Shown here: positions 1-8,973 of the stretch, in pieces
How the letters are laid out: each line of letters starts with the position of its first letter
Position numbering within the stretch: the stretch's first letter is position 1
NCBI GenBank assembly: GCA_032027045.1
Contig: JAVSMU010000001.1
Coordinates: 1,511,756-1,575,755, forward strand
DNA length: 64,000 nucleotides
Source of the DNA: Truepera sp.
GTDB lineage: Bacteria; Deinococcota; Deinococci; Deinococcales; Trueperaceae
Direction: 5' to 3'
Position numbers and translations under genes: made by a program
Notes under the pieces: model-generated
The model's database searches: none
What the model was told of the DNA's origin: nothing
Seen by the model: the letters and a program-made list of their open reading frames with translations, nothing else

Positions 1-823
1 TGGGCTTGCCGAACGTGGTGCGCTCGAGCGCGTAATCGCGGGCGGCCTCGAATGCGGCGCGTGAGATGCCGACCGCCAGAGCGGCGATTCCCATGCGGCC
101 CCCGTCCAAGCCCGCCATGGCGAGCACGAAGCCCTGGCCGACGCTGCCCAACACCGCTTCGTCGGGCACGAAGCAGTCCTCGAGGGTCACGGTCGTCGTG
201 ATGGCCGCGTGTTGGCCGAGCTTCTCCTCGGGCCTGCCGAAGCTGACGCCTTCGGTCCCCTTCTCGACGAGGAAGCAGGTCACGCCGCGGGCCCCGGCCG
301 CCGGTTCGGTCTTGGCGAGCACCAAGTAGAGCTGGGCCTCGCCCCCCGAGGTGATCCACGCCTTGGTGCCGTTCAGCAAGTAACCGCCCTCAGCGCGTGT
401 CGCTCGCGTCTCCATGGCCACCGCGTCGGAGCCACTGTTCGGTTCCGAAAGGCAGAAGGCGCCGATCCACTCACCGCTGGCGAGCCGCGGAAGGTAGCGC
501 CGGCGCTGCTCCTCCGTGCCGTGCTTCAGCAGTAGCGACTGCGGCAGGCCGTTGGTGACGCTCATGATGGTGGCGTGCGCCGCGTCTACCGCGGCGATCT
601 CCTCGAGTAGCACCACGTACGCCAAGCTCCCCAGGCCCGCGCCCCCGTACTCGGCAGGCGTGAGCATCCCGAGAAGCCCGAGGTCGCCCATCTTGCGCAA
701 CGTGGGCCACGGGAAGACCGGGTCACGGTCGAGCTGCGCCGCGACGGCGCCGAGTTCCTCGCGCGCGAAGGTCCTAACGGCGCGTTGCATGCTCAGCAGT
801 TCCTCGGGTAGCGAGAAGTTCAA
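1..823 (-). CDS. Acyl-CoA dehydrogenase (C-terminus beyond window edge)
   Basis: Flavoenzyme that oxidises acyl-CoA to enoyl-CoA in fatty-acid or branched-chain acid breakdown. About 274 residues are present; the last roughly 100 lie off the left edge. The N-terminal helical domain, the middle-domain motif FCLSEPNSGSDA and the segment ITSGG are typical of the family; the visible end reads ALERTTFGKP, the start of the C-terminal helical domain. I chose the TTG at 821-823 because an in-frame stop lies five codons upstream and an AGGAG stands 9 nt before it. A TATACT -10 at 858-863 would give a leader of about 28 nt. Divergent from the SCP2 gene. The exact acyl substrate cannot be told. Confidence 0.93.
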   Translation of the reverse strand, partial: MNFSLPEELLSMQRAVRTFAREELGAVAAQLDRDPVFPWPTLRKMGDLGLLGMLTPAEYGGAGLGSLAYVVLLEEIAAVDAAHATIMSVTNGLPQSLLLKHGTEEQRRRYLPRLASGEWIGAFCLSEPNSGSDAVAMETRATRAEGGYLLNGTKAWITSGGEAQLYLVLAKTEPAAGARGVTCFLVEKGTEGVSFGRPEEKLGQHAAITTTVTLEDCFVPDEAVLGSVGQGFVLAMAGLDGGRMGIAALAVGISRAAFEAARDYALERTTFGKP

Positions 824-857
824 GCGTTTCGTCTCCTACGGCACTTAGCCTTAGGGG

Positions 858-863
858 AGTATA
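858..863 (-). promoter_or_regulatory. -10 element of acyl-CoA dehydrogenase promoter
   Basis: On the minus strand this reads TATACT. It lies 35 nt before the TTG start and is back-to-back with the SCP2 promoter. I see no good -35. Confidence 0.45.
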
Positions 864-894
864 CCGGTGGCCGTTAGGCACGCCCCGGGGCGAC

Positions 895-900
895 TAGACT
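895..900 (+). promoter_or_regulatory. -10 element for leaderless SCP2 transcript
   Basis: TAGACT, followed after 6 nt by the ATG at 907. Transcription would begin on or next to the start codon, and no Shine-Dalgarno sequence fits in between. The -35 is weak or absent. Confidence 0.6.
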
Positions 901-906
901 GAGTAC

Positions 907-1266
907 ATGAACGCGAAACAGCTCTTGCTCAACGTGCCCAAGGCGGTGACTCTCGACTCGGCCACGCCCCGGTCGGTGGTCCAATACGACATCTCGGAGC
1001 CCATCTACCACGTGATCGAGGGCGGCGTCGTGAGCGCTCACGAGGGTAAGGCGGAGGGCCCGGACGTCACGATCAAGGTGAGCGACGCCGACCTGGTGAA
1101 GCTGTTCGACGGCCAGCTGAACCCCATGGCGGCCGTGTTCACGGGCCGCCTGAAGGTCCGCGGCGACGTGGGGCTGGCCCAGCGCCTGATAAAGATGGTC
1201 GACCGCGAGAAGCTACAGGAAGCGAAGGCCCGGCTCGAGGCAGAAGGGGACGGCGCCGGGCAGTAG
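907..1266 (+). CDS. SCP2 sterol-binding domain protein
   Basis: A 119-residue single-domain protein of the SCP2 fold, which forms a hydrophobic tunnel that binds lipids or acyl-CoAs. The middle reads PDVTIKVSDADLVKLFDG followed by NPMAAVFTGRLKVRGD, the usual SCP2 core in which a small-solute tunnel is closed by the last helices. There is no signal peptide, so it is cytoplasmic. It is divergent from an acyl-CoA dehydrogenase, which fits a role as lipid or acyl-CoA carrier, but this is inference. The gene is probably translated from a leaderless mRNA, since a -10 hexamer ends 6 nt before the ATG. Confidence 0.88.
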   Translation: MNAKQLLLNVPKAVTLDSATPRSVVQYDISEPIYHVIEGGVVSAHEGKAEGPDVTIKVSDADLVKLFDGQLNPMAAVFTGRLKVRGDVGLAQRLIKMVDREKLQEAKARLEAEGDGAGQ

Positions 1267-1350
1267 TCGAGCGGCGCGCTAGGCCGTGACCGGGCGGGGT
1301 GTTGGGCAGCAACCGCGCCAGGCACTGGGCAGCAACCGAGGGGCCGCTGC

Positions 1351-1830
1351 TCAGGGCCCCTGGTTCCCGCCGTAATGGGTCACCTCGTGACTCACGTAGC
1401 GGCCGCCCGAGTAGACGAACGACGCCGAGAACCAGCCGGGCTCGGTGAGCCACGGCAGGAAGTGGCGGTCGCCCTCCCACAGGTCGAGGTCGGCCAGGAG
1501 CTCGGTTGTCACCCAGAACAGGTCGCCCTCCGCGGACGACCGCGGCTCCCCCGAGAAGCCCGTGACGACGAACACGAAAGTGAAGACGTCGGTGCCGCCG
1601 TCGAACCCCGGGAAGGTGATGACGCCCTTCAGCTCGGCCTCCTTCACGCTCAGGCCCGACTCCTCCAACACCTCGCGGCGCATGCACTCCTCCGGCGACT
1701 CGCCGGGTTCCAGCTTGCCGCCAAGCCCGTTCCACTTGCCTTGTAGCGGGTCGTGGGCGCGGGTGCGCCGCAGCATGAGCGTGTAGGCTCCGCGCCTCAC
1801 GTAAACCAGGGTCGTCAGCCCAGTAGGCAC
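1351..1830 (-). CDS. Nudix hydrolase (MutT/8-oxo-dGTPase-like)
   Basis: Hydrolyses a nucleoside diphosphate linked to another moiety; the N-terminus is like the 8-oxo-dGTP diphosphatases. The Nudix box is complete at about residues 37-59: GGKLEPGE, then seven residues, then REVLEESG, with the metal-binding glutamates present. A nearby KWNGLGGK is typical of MutT-type enzymes. Length 159 is normal. The start is GTG. It is followed 3 nt upstream on the same strand by a small unknown gene and aspartate kinase, so the three may be one operon. Substrate is not certain. Confidence 0.88.
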   Translation of the reverse strand: MPTGLTTLVYVRRGAYTLMLRRTRAHDPLQGKWNGLGGKLEPGESPEECMRREVLEESGLSVKEAELKGVITFPGFDGGTDVFTFVFVVTGFSGEPRSSAEGDLFWVTTELLADLDLWEGDRHFLPWLTEPGWFSASFVYSGGRYVSHEVTHYGGNQGP

Positions 1831-1833
1831 GCG

Positions 1834-2142
1834 TCACTCGCCTTCCGCGGCCAAGCGGTCGAGTTCCGCCACGAGCGCCTCACGGGCAGCCGGCGCGTCC
1901 GCCAACTCGGCCCCACGGTTGGCCCTCACACGAAGCAGGTGTGCCGGGCCGCCGCCACGGTGCCACAGCCACCTGGCCACGAACCTGGCGGCCGCCACCT
2001 CCGCCGCGCTTCCGACGCCAGCGCCGGGTGCCAGGAGCCTCACCCGTTCCCGGCCACCGGCCTCGGACTCGAGCACCAGCAACACCTCCAGCCGCCCACC
2101 CTTTGGCGTGAGGAACACCTGCTCGAGGCGGTCGGCCCGCAC
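1834..2142 (-). CDS. Small conserved-type protein of unknown function
   Basis: 102 residues, not recognised. The N-terminal half looks like alternating beta strands (LEQVFLTPKGGRLEVLLVL) and the C-terminal half is alanine-rich helix. No signal peptide or metal motif is visible. The GTG start follows a GAAGG with a short spacer, 5 nt after the aspartate kinase stop, and its own stop is 3 nt before the Nudix start, so it sits tightly inside a three-gene run. That spacing and the lack of stop codons argue it is a real gene. Confidence 0.6.
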   Translation of the reverse strand: MRADRLEQVFLTPKGGRLEVLLVLESEAGGRERVRLLAPGAGVGSAAEVAAARFVARWLWHRGGGPAHLLRVRANRGAELADAPAAREALVAELDRLAAEGE

Positions 2143-2147
2143 GGCCT

Positions 2148-3476
2148 TCAGCCTGGTGTCTGGGAGTCGGGCGCGGCGTCCAGGCCGAACGCCGTGTGCA
2201 CGGCCTCCAGCGCTGCCTGTGCCTGCTGCGCGGGGATGAGGACGCTGATGCGCACCTCGCTGGTGGTGATCATGTCGATGTTGGCGTTCACGGCCGCGAC
2301 GGCGTCGAACATCCGGGCGGCAACGCCAGGCGTCGAGCCGATGGCGATGCCGACTATCGAGAGCTTGGCCACGTCGGTGTCGACCTCGGCCCGCGCACCC
2401 ATGCCCTCGAGAACGGGTCCCAGGGCCTCCAGCGCCTCGGCGACGACGTCCTTACCCACGATGAAGGCCATCTGCTGGCGGCTGTCGACCGCGCCCCTCA
2501 CGCCCTGGATGATCATGTCGACGCTGACGTCGGCGCTTCCCAACGCGCCGAAGATCAGCGCCGCCACGCCGGGCTTGTCAGGGACGTCGTGGAGGTCGAC
2601 GCGGGCGTGGTTCATGTCGAGCGCCACGCCCGTGACGGGCTTGTCGGTGATCATGCTCATGTGGCCCTCCTGCGGGCGTGCGAGGCGCGTGACGATGGTG
2701 CCGGGGGCGTTGCCGAACGAGGAGCGCACGTGAATGCGCACCTCGTAGCGCCGGGCGTACCAGACGCTGCGCGGGTGCAGCACCTTGGCGCCCTGGCTCG
2801 CCAGCTCGATCATCTCGTCGTAGTCCACCACCGCCAGCTTGCTGGCGCTGGACAGGCGGTGCGGGTCCGTCGTGTACACGCCGTCGGTGTCGGTGTAGAT
2901 GTCCACCTCGGGAACGCCCAGGGCCGCCGCCAGCGCCACAGCGGTGGTGTCGGAGCCTCCCCGGCCCAGCGTGGTGATGTTGCCCGCTGTGTCGGCCCCC
3001 TGGAAGCCCGCGACGACGACCACGTCTACCGGCTCCAGCGCGCCAAGGACCGGCCTCGGGTCCACCTCCAGGATGCGGGCGTTGCCGTGGTGTGAGTCCG
3101 TCAGGAACCCGGCCTGCGCCCCGGTCAGCGACCGGGACGAGATGCCCCGTCCCTGTAACGCCAGCGCGACGAGCGCGATGCTCTGCTGCTCGCCAGTGGC
3201 CAGCAGCACGTCGAGCTCGCGCCTTGCCGGCCTGGCGGTCACCTCACGCGCCATCGCCAACAGGCGGTCGGTGGTGCGGCCCATGGCAGATACCGTCACC
3301 ACCACCTTCTCCCCGGCGTGTACCGCGCGTTCGATGCGGGCGGCGACCTTGCCGATGCGGTCCACGTCCCCGACGCTCGTTCCGCCGTACTTGTGCACCC
3401 GGATCGGCCACGGCGCAGGGCGCCTAGCGGCCGCGGGGTGGCGCGGGGATTCGGTGGGGACGAGCACGGGGTCCAT
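2148..3476 (-). CDS. lysC: Aspartate kinase
   Basis: Phosphorylates aspartate in the first step towards lysine or diaminopimelate, threonine and methionine. The kinase domain opens with KYGGTSVG at residues 29-36 and has the GRGGSDTTAVALA substrate loop; two ACT domains follow from about residue 290 and normally bind lysine or threonine for feedback control. Length is 442 with the ATG at 3476, about 25 residues longer at the N-terminus than usual, so a later start just before the KYGG motif (for example the GTG at 3393) is possible. No clear Shine-Dalgarno precedes the ATG. Divergent from the ferredoxin reductase gene. Confidence 0.95.
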   Translation of the reverse strand: MDPVLVPTESPRHPAAARRPAPWPIRVHKYGGTSVGDVDRIGKVAARIERAVHAGEKVVVTVSAMGRTTDRLLAMAREVTARPARRELDVLLATGEQQSIALVALALQGRGISSRSLTGAQAGFLTDSHHGNARILEVDPRPVLGALEPVDVVVVAGFQGADTAGNITTLGRGGSDTTAVALAAALGVPEVDIYTDTDGVYTTDPHRLSSASKLAVVDYDEMIELASQGAKVLHPRSVWYARRYEVRIHVRSSFGNAPGTIVTRLARPQEGHMSMITDKPVTGVALDMNHARVDLHDVPDKPGVAALIFGALGSADVSVDMIIQGVRGAVDSRQQMAFIVGKDVVAEALEALGPVLEGMGARAEVDTDVAKLSIVGIAIGSTPGVAARMFDAVAAVNANIDMITTSEVRISVLIPAQQAQAALEAVHTAFGLDAAPDSQTPG

Positions 3477-3532
3477 ATGGCGCAGAAGCTTACCCTGCAG
3501 CCCGGGGAGGGCGCCAGCACGCCTCCACCTGA

Positions 3533-3538
3533 CATAAT
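3533..3538 (+). promoter_or_regulatory. -10 element for leaderless ferredoxin reductase transcript
   Basis: CATAAT, five of six matches to TATAAT, ends 6 nt before the ATG at 3545. No ribosome binding site lies between. Confidence 0.55.
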
Positions 3539-3544
3539 CAAGTC

Positions 3545-4909
3545 ATGAGCAGTAGCGCCCCCGTGAAACGCATTGCCGTCATCGGAGCCGGCCCCGCCGG
3601 CTTCTACGCCGCCGACGCACTAGTCAAGACCTTCGGCGATGGCGCCTCGGTGGACCTCATCGAGCGCCTCCCCACCCCCTACGGGCTCGTGCGGTTCGGC
3701 GTGGCGCCCGATCACCAGAAGATCAAGTCCGTCACGCGCCTGTACGACCGCACGCTAGCCGACCCGCGGGTGCGGTACCTCGGCAACGTCGAGTTCGGCA
3801 AGCACCTGACGCTCGAGGACCTGAAGCGCCACTACCACGCGGTGGTGTTCGCGGTCGGCTCCCCTAACGACCGGCGCCTCGGCGTCGCGGGTGAGGACCT
3901 GAAGGGCAGCATGTCGGCCACCGAGTTCGTGGCCTGGTACAACTGTCACCCGGACTACCGGCACCTCGAGGTGCCCCTCGACGCCAAGACCGCGGTGATC
4001 GTCGGTGTGGGCAACGTGGCCATCGACGTGGCGCGCGTCCTGGCGAAGACGGTGACCGAGCTTGGGGAGACCGACATGGCCGATCACGCCCTCGAGCACC
4101 TGGCCACCTCCACCATCGAGGACATCATCATCGTGGGCCGGCGGGGGCCGGCCGAGACCAAGTTCACCACCAAGGAACTGCGCGAACTCGGCGAGCTGGC
4201 CAACGCCGACATCTTCGTACGCGAAGACGAACTGGAAGTAAGCCCCGAGAGCTTGGGAGCCATCCAGGGTGACGTGAACGCCACCAAGAACCTCGAGGTC
4301 TTACAGGGGTTTGGGCAGCAGCAGCCGACGGGCAAGCCGCGCCGACTGCACATCCGCTTCCTCCTCTCCCCCACGGAGTTCCGCGGCAACGGCCGCGTGA
4401 CGAGCGTCGTGTGCGCCAAGAACCGCCTCGAGGCAAGGCCGGACGGCAGCCTCGCCGCCGTACCGACGGGCGCGACCGAGGAACTGGAGGCCGACCTGGT
4501 GTTCCGTTCGATCGGCTACCAGGGAACTCCGCTTCCGGGCGTGCCGTTCGACGAACGCCGGGCCGTCATCCCCAACGCCGCGGGGCGAGTTCTGGACGCC
4601 CCGGACGGGCAGCCCGTCAAGGGCCTGTACGTGGCGGGCTGGATCAAGCGCGGCCCCAGCGGCGTGATCGGGACCAACAAGGCCTGCGCCATGGAGACCG
4701 TGGCGACGCTCGCCGGAGACGAGCTGCTTTCCCCCGAGGACCCTCGGCCCGAGGCGGTCGACGCCCTACTGGCGAGCCGCGGCGCAAGGCCGTTCACGGC
4801 CGCCCACTGGGCGAAGCTGGACGCCTTCGAGACGGCGGCCGGCGTGGCTCAGGGACGACCGCGCGTGAAGCTGATCGACGTGGACGAGATGTTCGCGGCC
4901 ATCAGCTGA
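3545..4909 (+). CDS. FAD-dependent ferredoxin/adrenodoxin-type NADP+ reductase
   Basis: Two-Rossmann flavoprotein that moves electrons between NADPH and ferredoxin (FprA/adrenodoxin reductase type). FAD-binding GAGPAG is at residues 14-19, followed by ERLPTPYGLVRFGVAPDH, a family signature. The NADP fold has GVGNVAIDVARVL at about 153-165, and the C-terminus has GWIKRGPSGVIGTNK near 365. Length 454 agrees with the family. Soluble, cytoplasmic. The start lies 6 nt after a CATAAT, suggesting a leaderless message. Monocistronic as far as can be seen. The electron partner is not encoded nearby. Confidence 0.94.
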   Translation: MSSSAPVKRIAVIGAGPAGFYAADALVKTFGDGASVDLIERLPTPYGLVRFGVAPDHQKIKSVTRLYDRTLADPRVRYLGNVEFGKHLTLEDLKRHYHAVVFAVGSPNDRRLGVAGEDLKGSMSATEFVAWYNCHPDYRHLEVPLDAKTAVIVGVGNVAIDVARVLAKTVTELGETDMADHALEHLATSTIEDIIIVGRRGPAETKFTTKELRELGELANADIFVREDELEVSPESLGAIQGDVNATKNLEVLQGFGQQQPTGKPRRLHIRFLLSPTEFRGNGRVTSVVCAKNRLEARPDGSLAAVPTGATEELEADLVFRSIGYQGTPLPGVPFDERRAVIPNAAGRVLDAPDGQPVKGLYVAGWIKRGPSGVIGTNKACAMETVATLAGDELLSPEDPRPEAVDALLASRGARPFTAAHWAKLDAFETAAGVAQGRPRVKLIDVDEMFAAIS

Positions 4910-4974
4910 CGCGTGCGCGCGCCCGTCGCCCTCTTCGGTTCGGATCCCGGCCCGACGTGCTTTCGCTCAGGTGG

Positions 4975-4980
4975 TACGAT
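4975..4980 (+). promoter_or_regulatory. Likely -10 element of liv operon
   Basis: TACGAT about 46 nt before the livG GTG start, in the 117-nt gap after the reductase gene. No clear -35. Confidence 0.4.
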
Positions 4981-5026
4981 GCGCCGGCAGAATCGCGCAA
5001 CCAGCGCCAGAGCGAGGTCATAGGAC

Positions 5027-5887
5027 GTGTCGGATAGTCGTACGACAAGTTCGGTCGTGCGCCCTAACAGTGGGCCCACCCGGGCCGGGAGTGTGGGCCA
5101 GTCGGCCGCACCACTGCTGAGCATCCAGGGGCTAGTGAAGGACTTCGGTGGCCTGCGCGCGGTCAACCGTTGCTCCTTCGACGTGCAAGCCGGCAGCATC
5201 ACGGGCCTGATCGGGCCCAACGGCGCCGGCAAGACCACCCTCTTCAGCCTCATCTCCGGTTTCTACAGGCCCGACGCGGGCCGCGTTTACCTGGATGGGG
5301 AGGACGTCACGGGCCTACCGTCGCACCTCATCTTCCGCAAGGGCCTTTGCCGCACGTTCCAGATCCCTCGCGAGCACAAGAGCATGACCGTCACCGAGAA
5401 CCTGATGCTCGTGCCCAAGGGCCAGATCGGCGAGACGTTCTGGAACCCCATCGTTAGGCCGGGGGCCGTGCGGCGCCAGGAGCGGGAACTGCGCGAGAAG
5501 GCGCGGGAGGTGTTGGAGTTCGTCGAACTGACGCACATGGCCGACCAGCCCGCGGGCGCGATGTCGGGCGGCCAGAAGAAACTCCTGGAACTCGCCCGCA
5601 CCCTGATGGCCGACCCGAAGATCGTGCTGCTCGACGAGCCGGGCGCGGGCGTCAACCCCACGCTCATGGGCAAGATCCGCGAGAAGATACGCGTGCTGAA
5701 CAAGGACCGCGGCATCACGTTCCTGCTCATCGAGCACGACATGCCGCTGGTCATGGAACTCTGCGACCCCGTGGTCGTCATGAACCAAGGCAGCAAGCTG
5801 GTCGAGGGTCCGCCCGCCGTCGTCAAGACCGACCCCCGCGTCCTCGAGGCGTACCTAGGAGGCCAGTATGCCGCTCTTGACGGTTGA
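5027..5887 (+). CDS. livG: Branched-chain amino acid ABC transporter ATPase LivG
   Basis: One of two ATPases driving uptake of leucine, isoleucine, valine or related compounds. Walker A GPNGAGKT lies near residues 62-69, the signature MSGGQKKLLELA near 178, and Walker B IVLLDEPGAGVNP after it; the LivG-type extended N-terminus and ends are present. 286 residues from a GTG start. It carries about 25 extra N-terminal residues, so an internal start is possible. First gene of livG-F-H-M; its end overlaps livF by 20 nt, indicating translational coupling. Confidence 0.95.
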   Translation: MSDSRTTSSVVRPNSGPTRAGSVGQSAAPLLSIQGLVKDFGGLRAVNRCSFDVQAGSITGLIGPNGAGKTTLFSLISGFYRPDAGRVYLDGEDVTGLPSHLIFRKGLCRTFQIPREHKSMTVTENLMLVPKGQIGETFWNPIVRPGAVRRQERELREKAREVLEFVELTHMADQPAGAMSGGQKKLLELARTLMADPKIVLLDEPGAGVNPTLMGKIREKIRVLNKDRGITFLLIEHDMPLVMELCDPVVVMNQGSKLVEGPPAVVKTDPRVLEAYLGGQYAALDG

Positions 5888-6572
5888 GAACGTGGTCTCC
5901 GGCTACGGGGAGATGCAGGTCTTGAGCGGCGTCACCCTGGAGGTCGAGGAGGGCGAGGTCGTCTCGATAGTCGGGCCCAACGGCGCCGGCAAGTCGACCG
6001 TGATGAAGGTGGTCTTCGGGTTGCTCAAGCCGTGGGAGGGAAAGGTCGTGTTCGCGGGCGAGGACATCTCCGGCCTGCCCCCCGAGAAGATCGTCCGCAA
6101 GGGTCTCTCCTACGTCCCACAGGTAGACAACGTCTTCCCCACCATGACCGTGGAGGAGAACCTCGAGATGGGCGCCTACATCCTCGACGAGCCCTTGAAG
6201 GAGCGCAAGGAGCGCGTCTTCGAGCTGTTCCCGCGCCTCGCGGAACGCCGGCGCCAGCGGGCGGGCAAGATGTCGGGCGGTGAGCGCCAGATGGTGGCCA
6301 TGGGCCGCGCGCTCATGCTCGACCCCAAGCTCCTGATGCTGGACGAGCCCTCGGCCGGCCTGGCCCCGCTCCTGGTGGACATGATCTTCGAGAAGGTCGT
6401 CGAGGTGAACGAGGCCGGCGTCGCCGTCCTGATGGTCGAGCAGAACGCCAAGAAGTCGCTCGCGCTGGCGGACCGTGGGTACGTCCTTGCCACCGGGCAG
6501 AACCAGGTCGACGGGCCGGGCCGCGACCTCCTCGCCAACCCTGAGGTCGCGCGCCTCTACCTAGGGGGCTGA
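5868..6572 (+). CDS. livF: Branched-chain amino acid ABC transporter ATPase LivF
   Basis: Second ATPase of the importer. Walker A GPNGAGKS near residues 35-42, signature MSGGERQMVAMGRAL near 138, and Walker B LLMLDEPSAGLAP. 234 residues, the normal LivF length. An AGGAGG precedes the ATG, embedded in the end of livG. Next gene livH begins 5 nt after its stop. Confidence 0.96.
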   Translation: MPLLTVENVVSGYGEMQVLSGVTLEVEEGEVVSIVGPNGAGKSTVMKVVFGLLKPWEGKVVFAGEDISGLPPEKIVRKGLSYVPQVDNVFPTMTVEENLEMGAYILDEPLKERKERVFELFPRLAERRRQRAGKMSGGERQMVAMGRALMLDPKLLMLDEPSAGLAPLLVDMIFEKVVEVNEAGVAVLMVEQNAKKSLALADRGYVLATGQNQVDGPGRDLLANPEVARLYLGG

Positions 6573-6577
6573 ACCGC

Positions 6578-7621
6578 ATGACCGAGACCACCAAGATCCA
6601 GCTCCGGCCGGGCGAGCGCTTCAAGAAGGCCATCGAGCACCCCGCCACCATGTGGGTGGCGCTTCTCCTGCTGGGCGCCGTGTTGTTCATCGTGGCCGAG
6701 GTGAAGGGCGTCAGCGGCACGCAGTTGCTGTCGCTCCTCGTGCGCGGCACGCTGTTGGGCGGCACCCTCGCCCTCGGAGCCGTGGGCGTGACGCTCGTTT
6801 ACGGCGTTCTCAAGATGGCGAACTTCGCCCACGGCGACACGATGACCCTGGGCGCCTACCTCGGACTGATCGTCATCACCCTGCTCCCCAAGGGCCCGGT
6901 ACTCAAGCCGTTCTCGTTCGGTTACGAGTTCCTGGTGGGCCTGGTGATAGTGATCCCGCTGGTCGGCCTCGTCGCCTTCGGCCTGGACCGGATCGCCTTC
7001 AGGCCGCTCAGGGCAAGGCGCAGCCAACCGATCATGTTCGCGATGGCCGCGCTTGGCCTCGCCTTCGGCATCCGCAGCCTCATCTACATCTTCTGGGGCG
7101 CCGACTTCTCCTTCTACTACACGGGCCGGCCGCGGCCGGCCTTCGAGCTCTTCTCGGGCGTCCGCGTTCGCCCCGACCAGCTCTTCATCCTGGGGCTGGC
7201 CATCGTGCTGATCGTGAGCGTCTACCTGCTGCTGGAGCGCACCAAGGTGGGCAAGGCCATGCGGGCCATGGCGGACAACCCCGACCTCGCCCGCGTCACT
7301 GGCATCGACACCAATCGGGTGGTGTTCTGGACGTGGGTGATAGGTGGGGGCATGGCCGCGGCCGGAGGCATGCTCTACGGCCTGGACGTGCAGCTACGGC
7401 CAGAGATGGGCTGGTGGCTCCTCCTGCCGCTCTTCGCTTCCGTCATCTTGGGCACCATCGGCAATGCCTACGGCGCCCTGGCGGGCGCCTTCATCATCGG
7501 CATCGTCTGGCAGGTGAGCACCGCGTTCGTGAACCCGGCTTATGGCCACGGCATCTCGTTCCTGGTGATGGTGCTCGTGCTGCTCGTCCGGCCCGAGGGT
7601 CTCTTCGGGAAGAGGGGGTGA
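6578..7621 (+). CDS. livH: Branched-chain amino acid ABC transporter permease LivH
   Basis: Inner-membrane channel subunit. Begins with a roughly 25-residue cytoplasmic stretch then about eight hydrophobic helices. The motif GVTLVYGVLKMANFAHGD is the LivH signature, and the EAA-type loop TKVGKAMRAMADNPDLARVTGID follows near residue 220. 347 residues, slightly longer than the 300 typical, because of the N-terminal helix. Pairs with LivM, which starts 4 nt downstream. Confidence 0.95.
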   Translation: MTETTKIQLRPGERFKKAIEHPATMWVALLLLGAVLFIVAEVKGVSGTQLLSLLVRGTLLGGTLALGAVGVTLVYGVLKMANFAHGDTMTLGAYLGLIVITLLPKGPVLKPFSFGYEFLVGLVIVIPLVGLVAFGLDRIAFRPLRARRSQPIMFAMAALGLAFGIRSLIYIFWGADFSFYYTGRPRPAFELFSGVRVRPDQLFILGLAIVLIVSVYLLLERTKVGKAMRAMADNPDLARVTGIDTNRVVFWTWVIGGGMAAAGGMLYGLDVQLRPEMGWWLLLPLFASVILGTIGNAYGALAGAFIIGIVWQVSTAFVNPAYGHGISFLVMVLVLLVRPEGLFGKRG

Positions 7622-7625
7622 GGGC

Positions 7626-8822
7626 GTGACTCCCACCTTGCTGGCCAAGGCCGTCTTGTTGACGGTGCCGCTCTGGCTCTTCGTCTCCAGCCTCCTCAAG
7701 CTCAAGCCGTCCGTCGTCAAGCACCTGGCGTCCATCGCCGTCGGCTTCGGCCTGGCGCTGCTCGCCGTGCTATTCATCCCCGGCGGCGTGCTCTCGTACG
7801 TCACCTCGTTCGTGCTCATGGCGAGCATCTACGCCGTGCTTAGCCTCGGACTGAACGTTCAGTGGGGTTACACGGGGCTCTTCAACATCGGTATCGCGGC
7901 GTTCTTCGCCATGGGCGCGTTCACCAGCGCCCTCGTCACCACGGTGAAGCCCACTGGCTTCAACGCGGCGTTCACGCAGCAGGCCTTCGGTCTCGGCGCG
8001 CCCTTCTGGGTAGGGGTGCTGGCCGCCGGGCTCACCGCCGGCATCCTTGCCTGGCTCATCGGCAAGCCGACGCTGCGACTGCGAGACGACTACCTGGCCA
8101 TCGCCACGATCGGCATCGCCGAGCTCGTGCGGCTCGTCTTCCAGAACGAGCGCTGGCTGGCGAACGGACCCCAGCCGCTACGGGGCATCCCGCAACCCCT
8201 CTCCTGCCTCTCGGGCGACGGCTGCTCGTGGTTGCCGGGCTTCGTGAACAACTTCTTCTCGGCGCTGCAGCCGCGTGACTACCCGTTCGTCTACGTGGCC
8301 ATAGTGGCCTTCGTCCTGTACCTGGTGTTCCGGGTGCTCGAGCGGGCGATCCGCTCGCCGTGGGGCCGCGTCCTACGGGCCGTGCGCGAGGAGGAGGCGT
8401 CGGCCGCCATGAACGGCAAGGACGTAGCGGCCTTTCGCATGCAGTCGTTCGTGGTCGGCGCCGTGATCATGGGCATCGGGGGCGCGCTGTATGCGCATTA
8501 CGTCGTGTCCATCGATTACGGGCACTTCGACCCGCTCTACGGCACGTTCCTCATCTGGGTCATGCTGATGCTGGGCGGCAGTGGCAACAACCGCGGGGCC
8601 ATCCTCGGCGCGTTCGTCGTCTGGGGCATCTGGTCGGGCACGAGCTTCATCGTCGACCTGCTGCGCCCCACCCTGGCCGCGATCTCCCCCGACCTGCCCT
8701 CGCGCGGGCCCTACTTCCGCTTCTTCCTCATCGCCGTGCTGATGCTCTTCATCGTGCTCTACCGGCCGAAAGGCATCTTGGAGGAGGAGAAGGTCGTGTC
8801 GCTGGACCGCGACGCGGCCTGA
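7626..8822 (+). CDS. livM: Branched-chain amino acid ABC transporter permease LivM
   Basis: Second membrane subunit. Conserved segments LGLNVQWGYTGLFNIG near residue 75 and the EAA-like loop SPWGRVLRAVREEEASAAMNGKD near 245 identify LivM. 398 residues from a GTG, with about ten hydrophobic helices. It is the last gene of the operon; a strong hairpin lies 72 nt after the stop, shared with the convergent livJ. Confidence 0.95.
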   Translation: MTPTLLAKAVLLTVPLWLFVSSLLKLKPSVVKHLASIAVGFGLALLAVLFIPGGVLSYVTSFVLMASIYAVLSLGLNVQWGYTGLFNIGIAAFFAMGAFTSALVTTVKPTGFNAAFTQQAFGLGAPFWVGVLAAGLTAGILAWLIGKPTLRLRDDYLAIATIGIAELVRLVFQNERWLANGPQPLRGIPQPLSCLSGDGCSWLPGFVNNFFSALQPRDYPFVYVAIVAFVLYLVFRVLERAIRSPWGRVLRAVREEEASAAMNGKDVAAFRMQSFVVGAVIMGIGGALYAHYVVSIDYGHFDPLYGTFLIWVMLMLGGSGNNRGAILGAFVVWGIWSGTSFIVDLLRPTLAAISPDLPSRGPYFRFFLIAVLMLFIVLYRPKGILEEEKVVSLDRDAA

Positions 8823-8894
8823 ACTACCAGGACAGGCTGGGGGCTTACCGCGGACGCTCAACGCAAGGCGCACGCTACCGAAGAGCAGATGGAA

Positions 8895-8929
8895 GAGGGT
8901 GGGCGCCCGGTTGACGGGCGCCCACCCTC
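8895..8929. terminator. Bidirectional terminator between livM and livJ
   Basis: Perfect 15-bp inverted repeat (8895-8909 with 8915-8929), loop GTTGA, flanked by TCATTT on the plus side. It lies between convergent livM and livJ and could end both transcripts. Confidence 0.85.
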
Positions 8930-8973
8930 ATTTCGCTTACGGCCACGTGTGGCCGCACGTTCAGATCCGGTCG